A DNA stretch of 64,000 nt. Origin: Coturnix japonica. Lineage: Eukaryota; Chordata; Aves; Galliformes; Phasianidae. Under the pieces are notes generated by a model, which made no database searches, was not told where the DNA came from, and saw only the letters and a program-made list of their open reading frames with translations. The position numbers and the translations under genes are program-made. Below, piece by piece: positions 1 through 12,452 of this stretch. Each line of letters starts with the position of its first letter. The stretch's first letter is position 1. Location of the stretch: NCBI RefSeq assembly GCF_001577835.2, contig NC_029518.1:48889640-48953639 (forward strand), in the 5' to 3' direction.

Positions 1-2750
1 AACGAAAGACTAACAGGTATCAGAGAAGCATCCACTCTTCTGAAAGAAAGCCCAACTGACCACAGAAGTATCCCTACTTTATCTTTCAAGATGTTTCAAG
101 ATGTTTCTCATAGCCTAAGAGAACAAAACAAGACAGCCGGTAGTTTTGTGCAGCAGAATGGCTTTGGTGTGCAAACCCAAGTGCACAGCTGTAATAGGCA
201 GGCTGCTGATTTGGAAGTACTGCTGCACACTGAGTCTTTCAAGAATTTATGGTTCCACATAAAAAAGAAATGTTTTCTCATATTCTGCTATAGTGATTTT
301 CATCAGTAATTCTAAGTGTAGTTTTAAGGGGCAGCTCATAAATGCCTTCTAAAATAGAAATAATATGTAATAATCAGAGTAAATGTACATCTGGGCAAAG
401 ATCGCTCACTGTTTAAACAAGATTATATTTTTGACAGAACTACTATAAAATTAATTTTTCTTTCAAAAACAAGAACATGATGGAAGATTGCAAGCAAGTG
501 ACCTGGTCTGGGCATTTGGCAAGACACCTACTATCAGCTGGTTCCTTTTGATCAACCACCAATCTAGTATCTCATCACCGATGTCAAGGATGTTATACTT
601 GCCAGTACATTACCTAGGCCAGAAAAGGTACCTAAGTGACATATGTTGCACTTGAACCTTTACTACCACTTTTGCATGGACAGCATTCCCTTTCACTGCC
701 AGAATTTGTTCACTCTGCCTACTTGAACTAGAGTCGAGTTATATCTGTGGAAGGCTACTTCCCACCAACCATTTCCATGAATCTTTGCTATTTCCTCTGC
801 CATCAGGATAGCTTTATTTTAATTCAAGTCAGAAAATACCACCATGCTAAGACTGCAATGCAACTGGACAACAAAAAATAACATGCACAATGACGATAAA
901 ACAGACTAAACACCTGCATTAATTGCCCAATGTGTTTGCTTTTGTAAACACCGGAAAACAATTTGGTATGTAAAAGATTACCAAGAAGTAACGCAACACA
1001 GTATTGCCATACACATAATGACTTGAATAGCATAAACCATATAGCACTGCAGAAATAATAACAGAAGTTTTGCAGTTTGCTTACACAGCAGCCATCAGTG
1101 CTCCAGGCTAGACCAACTCTGCCAACAAAGCAGGCAATAAGATCTTACAGAAATCACCAAAATCTACATCGTTTTTATCCTCTAGCCAAACTAGCCAGCT
1201 TATTTCCATTCAGGATCTGTCATCAAAACACAAAGAACAACTACTCCATCCAGCTTGGCCTTTTGTTCAGGATGTACAGAACTTCCCTGCATAGGAAAAG
1301 TCCTACCCTGACTTGCTGTAAACTTGCTTAAACAGTCCAGGCAAAAACATAACTAGTTCACCATATCAGGGAGAATAAATTCATGCCTCTACTTCTATCA
1401 GCATCACAACTAATGTCAATGTATTCCTGCTACTGCCACATTAATTCTGAGTTGGCATCACCAGGCCAAGGATTTTTACAGAGACGTCTACCATGGTGAA
1501 TGCAGAGATTGGTGACTGTCTTAGGGCTGATGGGCACTATTATGTTCTGAACTTTGGCTATGGTTCTGTCCATTAGTGAATCATTCTCACAGCAAAGCAC
1601 TTCTACCATTAAATTCTCTTACTGTAGCCTTCCAATAAACTGTAATATCCTGAAATGTTACAATAAACTAACCCTGGTGTCTCAAAAACATCCTTATACC
1701 TAAGATATTATAATAACTAAAGGGGATTCCAATTCACCTGCCCTATCAAGTTTCCAGTAGTAAATTCCAATTCATGCTGAGAATAAAGAAATAAATGCAA
1801 TAAAGCAAATGAAGCTGCAGGTGTCCTAAATCACTCTCTGAAGTAAACATGGTGGGCTCAGTTTGCTCAGAATGAAAGCTAGTTAGCCACAAGACCCTGC
1901 TCAAAATCACAAGAAAAAGAACAGTAAAAGGAGAAAAGGTCAAATCAAATAGTATCTGCACCTTTTTTTTTTCAGTTTTAAGTCTAAGGGTGTTTGTACC
2001 ATTGGTCTACACTTTCCAAGTTTCAATATGACAGTATTTTTATTTTCCACATGAAAAGCTAAAGAAGCTGGTATAAACTCAATGGGAAGCTGGCAATGAA
2101 GCCGCCTTAGCTGCAGTAACTAGCATCTCAGCAAGACAATGTCTCCTGAGGTTGAAGCTGTCCGTTCCAATAGATGTCTCTTTCAGTACGCTGTGTTGGC
2201 TTCCAGCCCCGCCTCTGGGCCATCTCTGGCATCTGTGCAGCACATGGAAGCCTCAACTGTACACTGCTCCCAAAATGCTTATCTATAGCACAGAAGCAGA
2301 GTTGGGGAATACCAGGAATACTCAACAGCCAGGCTCCGACTGAAGCTGCCTCCTCTCACAGTAAGCATTCAAGACAGGAACAGCAGCAATATCCCACTCA
2401 AGCCATGGCAGGAAGACTGAAAGACTATGCCATTGCTAAAGAGAAAGATAAAGGTTAGAATGCACACAAGATAAATGTCACAGAAGTCTACCGGGAAATG
2501 CCAGCACTCCACTCAAAATCCTGCAAGCTTTCAAAATGGAATTATCCACTCCAGTGACCAGGTTACTACTTCAAGAGGCCTGTTGAAATTATCTCAATTT
2601 CTGTGAAAGCTGTTTAAAGAAAGTCCATGCCTTACTAATGCTGTTCTAATTCAGATACCTTGAAGATTAGCTGGATTATTTTTCCCTGAGCTAGATGCAA
2701 GGTTTACCACTACTTTTTCCACAAGTGCTGTAGCAAGAAAAGCAGAGCAA

Positions 2751-3202
2751 CACAGAATCACAGAATGGTTGAAAAGGACATCAAAGATCAGCCCAGACTC
2801 AACCCCCTCACCATAGGCAGAGTCACCAACCACTAGACCAGGCTGCCCAGAGCCACATCCAGCCTGGCCTTGAATGCCTCCAGGGATGGGGCATCCACAA
2901 CCTCCTTGGGCAACCTGTTCCAGTGTGTCACCACCCTCTGGGTGAAAAACTTCCTCCTAATCTCTAACCTAAACCTCCCCTGTCTCAGTTTAAAACCATT
3001 CCCCCTTGTCCTATCACTATCAACCCATGTAAAAAGCCATTCCCCCTCCTGTTTATACGCTCCCTTCCACTACTGGAAAGCCACAATGAGGTCTCCCCAG
3101 AGCCTTCTCTTCTCCAAGCTAAGCAAGCCCAATTCCTCAACCTTTCTTCACAGAAGAGATGTTCCAGCCCTCTTAGCGGCCCTCCTCTGGAAAGATGTCA
3201 GC
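2751..3202 (-). repeat. CR1 LINE fragment, 5'-truncated
   Basis: On the plus strand it opens with the reverse complement of the CR1 3' end (cacagaatcacagaatgg) and then carries the conserved blocks 'gcctccagggatggggcatcc' in part and 'aacctgttccagtg'. It ends near the block coding for the C-terminal part of the CR1 reverse transcriptase protein, so only about the last 450 bp of the element are present. It lies in HECA intron 1 in the same orientation as the gene. Confidence 0.9.
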
Positions 3203-4410
3203 CAGTAATCATACTACTTTAATATCAAAGGACATGTCAGTATACAAGGCTGTAAGTGAGGCTGAAGGAAATTTATAAATGTCTCTTAGGACTAGAAGCT
3301 GATTTGTTGCTGCTTGTTACATCACTGGGAGGAAAATATGGGATGAGTACAGGCAAGATAAAGCCATCAGTTAAAAAACTGCAATTCCTCATAGGAAATC
3401 TAACAGATATCAAACCTAACCACTACTCGTGCAAGCGCTATAGTTGAACCAGTGACTGCAGAACGCAGACAGGCCTTGATAACCACTTTGATAGCAAAAA
3501 GAACTGTTATAAAAAATGAAATGTGTACTTGTTTGTATCAAAGGATATTTATTTTATTCAGCAACACTACAGACATGATCCCATTTGTGAATATCTGCAG
3601 AACATGCCTCGCACTTACCATGAAACGATGTAACTGCACAGTTTTAAAAATTCTAAAGGAAGATGAAAGTCCTTTCAAAGCCGATTTGCATTGATACAGT
3701 TGAATTTGCATTCAATTGATTTCTCCATTCAGAAGAACTCAATGGAATTAGAAAGAAAAATGGTTTTCTTTAACAAAGTTGGTATGAATTAGATTTTGAT
3801 ACTCACTGCAACAGAAGAGAAACCCCATATTCTAGGTGGTTTCACTGATATCAGTGAGACCCCTTCTTTCAAGCTGGGTAGTGACAAGATTCCAATACAC
3901 AATTTCACTACAAGGCCGGACTGGAATTATATGTTCTATGCATCAGGGAATATTGATGCAGCAAATACTAATCCATGCTTAAATATTCAAGCAATTCATG
4001 CTCTAAAAATACAATTTTTAGTTGAATATTGCACTGACAAATCTACCGACTCTTTATCATACTTCCAGGATATAATCTTTCTTTGTAGATCTTACTGGCT
4101 AGCCAGTCATAGCTTTCAACACATTAGTCACCATTGCACTTATTGATTTCCTTCTTCATATTTTTATTCTGTGTTAACATCTTCATCTGAAAGTAAATAA
4201 AAAGCTTACAACTTGTGAAATCCAGGTAAAGAGTATGCAAAAGCAGAGCAGGCCATTTTAAAGCCAGGTAACTACAGTTAAGTTCCCTAGAAATCTCACA
4301 TGAATACAAAGATATTAAGACACAGTTTTTAAGCTTCTTGGATTATTCTTTATTTGAAAAGTTAAAAATAGGAAATGGTTCTTCACCACACGGCAGTGGA
4401 CATGGATCAG

Positions 4411-4576
4411 TCTGCCCAGGGCAGCGGGCATGGCCCCAGGCTGCCAGGAGTTCAAGATGAGTCTGGACAACACTCTCAGTTTTACAGTCTCATTATTGGG
4501 TAGTGTCGTGTGGAGCCAAGAGCTGGACTTGATGATCCTCATCAGCTCCTTCCAACTTGGGAGATTCTGTGATTGC
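4411..4576 (+). repeat. CR1 LINE 3' fragment, diverged
   Basis: The right end reads 'ggacttgatgatcctc' then 'ctccttccaacttggg' and 'gattctgtgatt', the CR1 3' signature on the plus strand. The left part (ctgccaggagttcaagatgag) matches the CR1 tail more weakly. It is antisense to HECA and older than the 2751 copy judging by divergence. Confidence 0.7.
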
Positions 4577-7237
4577 ATAATATCTCTGACTGATGAGAAA
4601 GCTCTGGTACCGAGTACGCTGCACAGAGCTGACATGTACTCCAATACTCCCACTGCGTGAAGTGAACATGGAGCACATCTCCCAAGAACATCTAATTTAT
4701 AAGGAAGGCACATTATGTTTTTCACTGTGTCTTTTTGGGGTCTGGTCCCCAGCGAAATGATCCACAGGGAGTTCCTGTTGCTAAAGGCAGCTGAGCCAAA
4801 GCAGGAGAGCAGGTAGGACATGCAGCTGCAGCTCAGCCAGCCCAGCCCTATCAACATGGGCACCACTCATACAGCCCTTCCACTAGCACAGAAGAAACTC
4901 CACCCCAGGGAACAATCTGCTTGTGGGACCTAAACCACTACCTTTCTTCCCCTGGAGGATTCTCACAACCAGGATCCTGTATAAACCTGAATCTTGGCAA
5001 TTCCACAACAACCAACACACTTAGCTCTGCCTGTTTTACAGTTTAAGGGCTCACCTATGCCAGTGGGGAGAAAGCATGGCCTTAAATACACTGTAATACA
5101 GCAACTTAGAGAGAGCTATGCTGCAACTTTTTGTTACTTTACCTTCAAAGTCTAAAATGAACCCCATGTTGAAGTGGGAAACTACACACACTAAGAAAAA
5201 GACAGCTAGCTTATTTTCGTTATCATTTCTCATTTTCTTGTGGTACCAAAGCCAGAGAGACCAGAGCGACAAAAGACACAGCAACAAAACAGCAAGATGT
5301 TAGGACAGGGACCAGCAAGAGGAGGAAGAGGACTTGAGTCTGCTGGACAATGAAACCAAGAACAAATGCAAGGCACAGAAAAAAAAGGTGGAAGAACTTC
5401 GGAGTCAGAAACAACTGCATCTGTGGACTGGAACAAAAAGCTTATGGGATAGAAGTTATAAAACATAGACTAGCTACTAGAAGAAGTGCTCAAGCTCAGC
5501 AACACAGAAGTGGAAAAGGAATTTACGACTCAGAACTGCCAGATCCCATGTAAACCCTACAGACCTTGCTCTGCTGCTGCTCTGAGCAAAGGATCCACAA
5601 AATGTCTTGATGCTGCTGTCCTCATGCTGCTCGTGCCTGCATATGAAGATGACCAGCTATTGCTATTGGGAACTCCAGTAATCTGCAGGGCTGAAGTCAC
5701 TAAGACAAAAGCTAATGAAGCTGCCAATATAATTTTATATAATCATAGCTCAGATTTTCCAATTTTATCAAGAAAACTAACACAGAAAATTATCCAGAAA
5801 AATACGTTTTTTTTTAAAGGAATATCATTCAGAACCCTCTGAAGACAGAAAATCTAAGAAATAAGGCTATTACATCAAATTTCACTTTCACTGTACATTA
5901 TGATAGTCAAATTAGTCCCCTGACCCCACGATCTGCATCTCACTCAGCACAGAAAATGAATGTCCCTTTGGTCAATAAAGATAGAGCTATTATATACAGA
6001 ACTCCCCCTTGCTCTGAAGGAAAGCGTACGTATTTCAGCATGCTACCAGTGAATGGGAACTCCCCATGAAAAGAGGTGAGAAGGTGCAGAACAAGAAAGG
6101 GAGAAGAAGGAATGGAAGGCACGGCTGCAGGGCATGGATGTTCATTGTGGACACTATGCCAGTATCTGTAAAAGAGTTACAATGCAAGAGGGAGAAAAGC
6201 TATCACCTCTGGTTAGTAGTTACGCTTTCCATCCCCTTGATCCCCACAGTCTGAAGCCAGAACCTCAAAAGCCAGAGCCTTCCAGAGCAGACAGACCTCT
6301 GAACAGGCACAAATGCAAACACTACCAAAACCAAACACAAACAGGTGGTGAAAAATTCACTGCTATTCTGGGGGAAAACAGTGCAAGGATCAAAGCAAAA
6401 TCTAACCCCTTTCCACTGCAAAGGGCTGCTGTAGCAGCAGCTCTGTGTAACACAGCACTGCTAGTCCTCCCTGCAGAGAGAAGCCCAGAGGAAGTAAAAA
6501 ATTCTGTTTCATTCCAGCATTTGTATGTTGTGCAGAATCAGTACACAGAGCACATAATGAACAATGAAGACTTAAATCTGAGTCACTATCCCTTCCCTGG
6601 ATGAAACAAGGTCCTGATGTGACTGCATAATTAGATTGTCATACCAACACCACAATGCCAAGACAAGGTTTGCAGTCTTAATTTTGCAATTATTAAATCT
6701 GCTGCTTTCATCTCTATATACTTGTCTTGTCACACTAATGAAAACAGAAAAACAGGTTATGTTATTAAAATTATCAACTGCTTTCCCAGGGCAGAGCTAG
6801 CACAGCAAGGGTGACAGGCAGCACAGGAAGTAGGGATGCTGAAGACCAGTGCTCATGGACAACACAAGCCACAGCGTGCAGCTGCCTGCTCCCTGGGCAG
6901 CAGCACAGGGAGGAGCCTCCCTGCATCCAGCACACTTAATCTGCAAACCAGATAATCTGCCATGAATAATCGAGAGTTGACTGCGGACAGCAGAACTCCA
7001 TTAACCTCACAACTCGCTGTACCAGGCGGTGCCTTCAGTAAAGTGCTTAGTGACAAATTAACCTCAAGCACAGCGCCCCTCACAAACACCTCAGGACTAG
7101 AAACGGGACCCCACAGGCCTCTGAGGGTCTCCAGACCAAAACTGAGAAGCTTCATTTCAGATTCACAGTTTTTGAAGACACCACCGAATTTACTAGCATC
7201 ATCTGATATCTTAATGTCTGATATTAAGAACATTTGT

Positions 7238-7426
7238 TTCTCAAGAAGAGTGGTTGGGCAATGGAATAGGCTGCCATGAAGGCGGTGGAGTCACCATCCC
7301 TGGAGGTGTTCAAGAGCTGTGTGGATGTGGCACTGAGGGACATGGTCAGTGGGTATGGTAGGGATGGGTTGGCGATTGGACTAGATGATCTTAGAGGTCT
7401 CTTCCAACTGCAATGATTCTATGAAT
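7238..7426 (+). repeat. CR1 LINE 3' fragment
   Basis: It contains 'caatggaataggctgcc', 'tccctggaggtgttcaaga' and the tail 'gatgatcttagaggtctc' followed by 'gattctatgaat', all in the order of the CR1 3' end on the plus strand. About 190 bp remain. It is antisense to HECA intron 1. Confidence 0.88.
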
Positions 7427-9193
7427 CCCTGCATGTTGAGAACTGGATGCCCAGATCTGTTGCAGGACAGGAGACGCTTCTTCATTCACTCCTTGGACCA
7501 AACGTGTTGAAAGCTCTGGATGTATCCGTAAGAATGCAATTTACAAAACTTCCAGCTCACTGTTATTTGATGGGCAAGAACATAGATAAAATAAAGCTCA
7601 CAACCACATGGACTCTTCCAGTCTCCAGGTGCATCTGAAATATCTGACTGGTCACGGTGATCCTGACAAACCACAGAGCAGCCATGCTCATCAGGCACTC
7701 CAAGTAAATACTGAAGCCAACATCATACCCTACAAAAAAAGGGACTGGGGTGCCCAGAGAAGAGGATGTTTCCGATCACTGGAATCAAAAGGAAACAAGG
7801 AAAGAGAAAATAAAGCAGCATCTCAGGTTAGGTGTTGGACAGGCAGCTTCAGCTTCATAGGAGCTTAGTCAACAACCCCAACATCAAGACATCACCTGTA
7901 AAGCACACATTCCGCCACCAGACTCAAGTCCAAGAAATGATCCTGCTCTTGTGAATCCTTCTAGATTTTCCCCTCGCTGATTATAAATACAAAAATAAAA
8001 ATAATTAAAAAAAGGAAATTCTAAACATTCTTCATGATTCTCTGGAGCAAGCAATAATCTCATAAGAGTAGTATGGCAAAGGCTTTGTTAGCTAAAGAGA
8101 CTCGTAATTAATCGCTAACATTCCTAAGGAAAAGTTTCCATTAAGCGATATGTGGGAATTGGACATCTTGAAAACTGCAGCAAGTCTCTTGGATATCCCG
8201 CTGGCTAACAGCAGCCAGGCAAAGCTACTGCCAGAAAGCACAAAGCTGTTGTACTTCACCCTCCCAGCTCCTCCAGTGCATGGGAAGGGAGTAGCTGAAG
8301 GCCAAATTCTAAGGGGAAAAAAATCTTCAAGATGAGGGTCTCTACACAGCTCATCGTGAGCATAAAGGCAGAACATAGATTCCTCCTTCTGCATTAGCAA
8401 AAAGTGTACAGAGATCCCAGCCCACCTCTAGTTGTAGCTTGAAATAGCGCAGTTTGGAGACTGCCTCCAGACAAGAACCGCAAAGCAAATAACCAGAAGA
8501 AAACAAAAAACCTTACCAAAATTCCTCTGAATCAGAAACCAAAGCACCAACCAAGGGCTGCAAAGAATGGCCGATCAGAAAATGAAACTTGTAACTGCCG
8601 CCGCAGGACAAACGAAACGCAGTTCAAAGAAGGGCTTTCATCTTTAATCGTGATGAAGTAAAGTAGGGATTGTTAGGCACCGGTATTTCCAAACCGAGCC
8701 CTGTCCTGCTTGGCAGCTGCCCTCACGCAGACGGACGGGTCACAAAGCAGCGGGGACCGCTCCGAGCCCCGCTCCTCCCGCACGGAGGGCGGCGCGACGG
8801 CGGGCGGACAGCGCCGGGCTCTGCCCCTCGCCCCGCCGCAGCCCAGGGCGGGCGGCCCCGCGCCTCCCCGCCTTCAGCATCACCGCGCGGCACCTGCCCG
8901 GCCCTCGCACCCTCCCATCCCTCCGGCCGCAAAGGCCGCCAAGGGCCCGCGGAGCTCAGCCCGGTCCCGCCGCTCTCTCTCGCCCTCCCGCCCCTTCCTC
9001 CTCCTGCTCCAGCCCGGGCCTGCCGCACCACCTCCCCGCACCCGCCCCGCTCGGCGGCCGCTCCCCGCCACCATCCCGCTCCCCGCTCTCCGCCCCCGAT
9101 CCCGGCTGCCCCCCGCTCCGCCCGTCCGCTCCCTCCCGCCGCCTGCGCCACCGCAGGAGGCCGCGCTGCCCGGGCCGCCGCCCCGCCGCTCAC

Positions 9194-9420
9194 CGCTTTT
9201 GACGTCGCCGGGCGCCGCGCCGCCCGCGGCCGCTCCGCCGCCCGCTCCGCCGCCCGCGCCACCGCCCGCCGCCGCCGCTCCGGCTCCGCCGCCCGCTGCA
9301 GGACCCGCCGCCTCCTCCAGCCGCGGCGCCGCCGCCTCCCGCCGCCCCGTTCTCCTGCTCGTCTCCGCTGCTGTTGGCGCGCTTGTTCTTCTTGCCCTTG
9401 CCGCCCTTCTGGTTCGGCAT
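9194..9420 (-). CDS. HECA: HECA coding exon 1, headcase protein homologue (partial gene)
   Basis: The exon begins MPNQKGGKGKKNKRANSSGD, the N-terminus of the vertebrate headcase homologue, whose fly counterpart regulates differentiation and cell cycle. A glycine/alanine-rich low-complexity stretch follows, as in human HECA. The expected exon end G-D-V-K-S followed by a GTGAGC donor lies at 9194, matching human G-D-A-K and a phase-1 junction. The exon is 227 bases from ATG to donor, one base out of register: the ATG frame does not reach the GDVKS frame and instead reads through the donor to a stop at 9190. The register change lies in the GC-rich repeat between about 9345 and 9290. Either the assembly has a one-base error there or this allele has a real frameshift; I favour an error. 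The conserved headcase domains are encoded by later exons outside the window. The start is fixed by homology of the first 20 residues. Confidence 0.88.
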
Positions 9421-9551
9421 CCCGTGCCCGCCCCGGCGCGGCGGCGCGGCGCGGGGGAGGCGGCGGCGGCTGCGGAAGGCTCCGCCGCTACCTCCGGCTC
9501 ATGGCGGGGCCGCGCTGCGCCGCGCCGCGCCCGCTGTGGGCGGCGGGGCCC

Positions 9552-9566
9552 GGGGGGGGGGGGGGG
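9552..9566 (+). repeat. G15 homopolymer in HECA promoter/5' region
   Basis: An uninterrupted run of 15 G on the plus strand (C on the HECA-sense strand) lies 130 bp upstream of the HECA ATG. Such runs can form quadruplex structures and are prone to length variation and sequencing error. Confidence 0.9.
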
Positions 9567-11149
9567 ACGGGGCGGGGAGGGCGAAAGGCGTGTCCCGCTC
9601 GGCCGCGCCGCCGCCCCGCTTCCTCCTGGAGTAGGCGCTGGCGGCGGCGAGAAGCGGAGCGCGCCCGAGGGGGGGTGGGGGAACGGGGCCGAGCCTGGCG
9701 AGCGGTGCGGGAGGGGCTTGATGCGAGGAGGGAGCCCCGCTCCCGCCGGCACAGGGGCGGAGGGCGGTGTGCGGTTCGCAGCCGGGAAGTCGCCGTCGTG
9801 GGCCGCAGCGAGCCCAGGCGCGAACGGGAGGGAGGGCTGCGAGGCGGGGCCGACGGCTGTGGGGGTCCCTCTGAGCTCCTCGCTGGGCTGCACCGGCGGT
9901 GTGGGCTCCCACACGACAGCTCCCCTGCGGAGAGCGGCTGGAAAACGTCACCCAGAGGTGCAGAAATATGAAATATATTTATATATCCAAATAATGAAGT
10001 CTCGTGTTTGGAAGAGGCCTTGAGGCGTGATAGCCCTCAGGTTCCGGAATTAGTTTCAGTATTTTAGGGATGGCTGTGCAAGTGATAGGTAGCAGAGGTG
10101 AGATGTCGGGGTGCAAGTTGGATGCTGCGCTCATGCAGGGCTGGAAGAGGCCGTGCCTTCACAGAGGCTTTGTGGAGGGGCAGCTGCCGGACTGCAGGCT
10201 CGGTGGGAGGCACTGCAGAAAATGGGTGACAAATATTGCCAAGATTTCTACACCCAGAGTGGAGAGGTGCTGTCAGCCAGCTGCAAACAACGCTCCACTG
10301 ACACCTCACTTCAAGTATCACCTGCTGATGTACTCACCTCAGTACTGACCGGCTTATCCTGTCATGAGAACAGCACTCCAGTCAGTGGGCTGTGTGGTTG
10401 TTCTGAGCCTCGCAAGCTTTTCCTTTCACATAAATTAGCTTAAATTAATTTCCAAAACTTTTCTTGCTTGAACATACCCGGCACACCTCATACCTGCAGC
10501 TTGTGCCTGAGTTCTCCATGAAAATCAACCTCTGTATTTCCAAACACCCTTTGAAGCAGCTATTTTCTGTCACGTGGCTCAATTCCTTTGCCTGCGGACA
10601 ACAACATTTTAGAGAGACTTTAAAGCAGTTTCTTGTCTTGGTGGAAACCTGAAGTAATTTGCTTTGCAGTATTTTGTATTCCCATAGCTAAATGTCCTAC
10701 CTGCCTTATCTCACAGCTTTGAAGCTTCTAAATTGCATTTTTGTCTAGAAACCAAAGGAACATGGAAAGTGTGGCCAATTTCTAAGGCTACAAGTTCAGG
10801 CAAATCCTAATCCTAGTCATCTCAATTGCAGAATTTTCATTTATTTTGGCAAGGGCAGATTTCATCTCTAGCTCTTCGGGTTTCCAAGACAAAGAAATGG
10901 ATCCATCCCACTGCTGTGCTTGCAGCCTCATAAATGGGCTTGCCTGCTGTGATGGAGGTTGAGGAAATCTTTCCAAGTTTTCAGGTTCCTATAAAGCTGT
11001 AAAGCCATAAAAACCCCGTGGACACAAAATAGGGGCCTGGTTCCTGTATCTACTGAGAGTGTGGAGTTTCAGACTAAACGTTCCAGTTTGAGCAAGGAAG
11101 TAACTAATGTTGTCTCTGAGCTGCTGGGGGAGTAACAAATGACTGGATA

Positions 11150-11310
11150 TAAGGAAAAAGGGTTTTGCTGTAAGGTTAATGAAGCACTGGAATGGGTTGC
11201 CAGAGAGGTACTAGATGTTTCAACCCTGGAGATATTCAGGGTCAGGCTAGATGGAGTCTCTGAGCAACCTGATCCAGCTGCAGGTGTTCCTGTTCACTGC
11301 AATGATAATG
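11150..11310 (+). repeat. CR1 LINE 3' fragment, old
   Basis: The blocks 'gaagcactggaatgggttgcc', 'caaccctggagatattcag' and 'tgcaggtgttcctgttcac' follow the order of a CR1 3' region, but the usual octamer-like ATTCTATG tail has decayed. Divergence suggests an old insertion. Confidence 0.65.
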
Positions 11311-12235
11311 TTCTGCACAGAGTAGGAGTGACCATTTCACTCTCAAAAACGCTATTAAAAAAAACACACAGGTACACAGTTAATAGATTTGCATTAAATT
11401 TGATAAACTTAACTATATCTGTTCACTCTTGGGTCTTTTTCCATTTATAATACTCAGGAGTTCTTTAATCAGAATAGACCCAATTTCTTCCAGTATCTAT
11501 GGAGAATAAAAGTTCCCATAAGATACGTATTTTGGGTTTGTGGTTAGTGGTCATTATTTCACACACAGTGTAATCTCTTTTGAGGTTAAAAATGAGCTGC
11601 ATGCATCAATAACAGAAATAAATGACCGTGCCTAATCAGTGTGATGGTATAGGGGGAAACAAGACTTTCTCAATGGATACAGAGACTGAGAAGAGACTCG
11701 ACTGGCAAGGAATGGGAGTACATAAAACAGCACCATTTTACTTAAATAGCTGATATGGAGAGGAAGCCACTCCATGGCTGTCAAAAAGATTAAGAGGCAG
11801 TGGAAAGAGGTTGTGAATCGTTTTACGATCATCCCGTCTGAAATATTCAATAAAAATATACAGGATTATAAAGATTTTATTTAGATGCTTGAATGGAAAC
11901 ATAAGGTGCCAAAGAAGGAATTCTAAGTTTGAAACAGCAAAAAATCAAACTCAGACATCTGCAGTTGTCCTGCACAACTTTAGAAAGCTCGTTCAAGTCC
12001 AATTTTAACTCATTATATCACCTAGAAAGAAAACGTCCTTTGTGGAAGGTAAAATAGACTAATTTGACCCCTTTGCTTTTTTGCTAGTTATCATTCTCCC
12101 TACCCAGATAACAGGATGCTGCTCACCCAGTTACTCGAACTGGCTGAAAAGTCACCTCTGGGCTCCAATTAGTTGTCTTTCGAAAACATTCTCACAGAAA
12201 ATAGATGGATTCCTTGACCTCTTAGGTCTTAGGAC

Positions 12236-12452
12236 CTCTTGACATTAGGAAGTATTACTTCTCGGAAAGGGCAGTCAGGCATTGGAATGCACTGCCCAGG
12301 GAGTTGGTGGAGTCACCGACCATGGGAGTGTTCAAGAAACGTTTGGATGTGTTGTTGAGGAATATGATTTAGCCGGGAAGTATTGGTAAGGGTTGATCTA
12401 GATGATCTTCTAGGTCTTTTCCAACATTGATAATTTTGTGATTCTGTGATTC
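12236..12452 (+). repeat. CR1 LINE 3' fragment
   Basis: It reads 'aggaagtattacttctcgg', 'ggcattggaatgcactgcc', 'gtgttcaagaaacgtttgg' and ends 'gatcttctaggtc', 'attctgtgattc'. The block 'atgatttagccgggaagtat' is shared with the copy at 59316-59813, so the two belong to one subfamily. Confidence 0.88.

Larger units (their letters stand above)
1..9193 (-). other. HECA: HECA intron 1 (partial, 5' part)
   Basis: This stretch lies downstream of the HECA exon 1 splice donor (GTGAGC, read on the minus strand from 9193) and runs out of the window. I see no reading frame resembling the rest of the headcase protein, so the later exons must lie beyond position 1. Apart from three CR1 fragments (2751-3202, 4411-4576, 7238-7426) the stretch is AT-rich unique DNA with short, codon-random open frames. 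The GC-rich part from about 8700 belongs to the CpG island. The intron assignment is inference from the exon 1 donor and the known multi-exon structure of HECA. Confidence 0.75.
8700..9950. promoter_or_regulatory. HECA: CpG island covering HECA promoter, exon 1 and start of intron 1
   Basis: Base composition switches abruptly from AT-rich to very GC-rich with dense CpG between roughly 8700 and 9950, then returns to AT-rich at about 9965. HECA exon 1 lies inside it on the minus strand, so the promoter and transcription start should lie to the right of 9420. GC boxes (GGGGCGG) occur there, and a 15-base G run lies at 9552-9566. A TGACGTC CRE-like palindrome (9199-9205) overlaps the last HECA exon 1 codons. 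No TATA box is evident. The exact start site cannot be read from sequence. Confidence 0.85.

Noticed and set aside
4315-4866. 183-codon minus-strand open frame
   Set aside because: It runs through a CR1 fragment and has no family resemblance or splice context.
6134-6604. 156-codon plus-strand open frame in HECA intron 1
   Set aside because: Its composition looks random and I recognise no domain. It may be chance; conservation would be needed to revive it.
8670-10023. Three very long open frames (433, 437 and 344 codons) across the HECA CpG island on both strands
   Set aside because: They overlap in several frames and consist of Pro/Arg/Ala/Gly runs, as expected where GC-rich DNA lacks stop codons. 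They show no domain, and HECA exon 1 explains the region.
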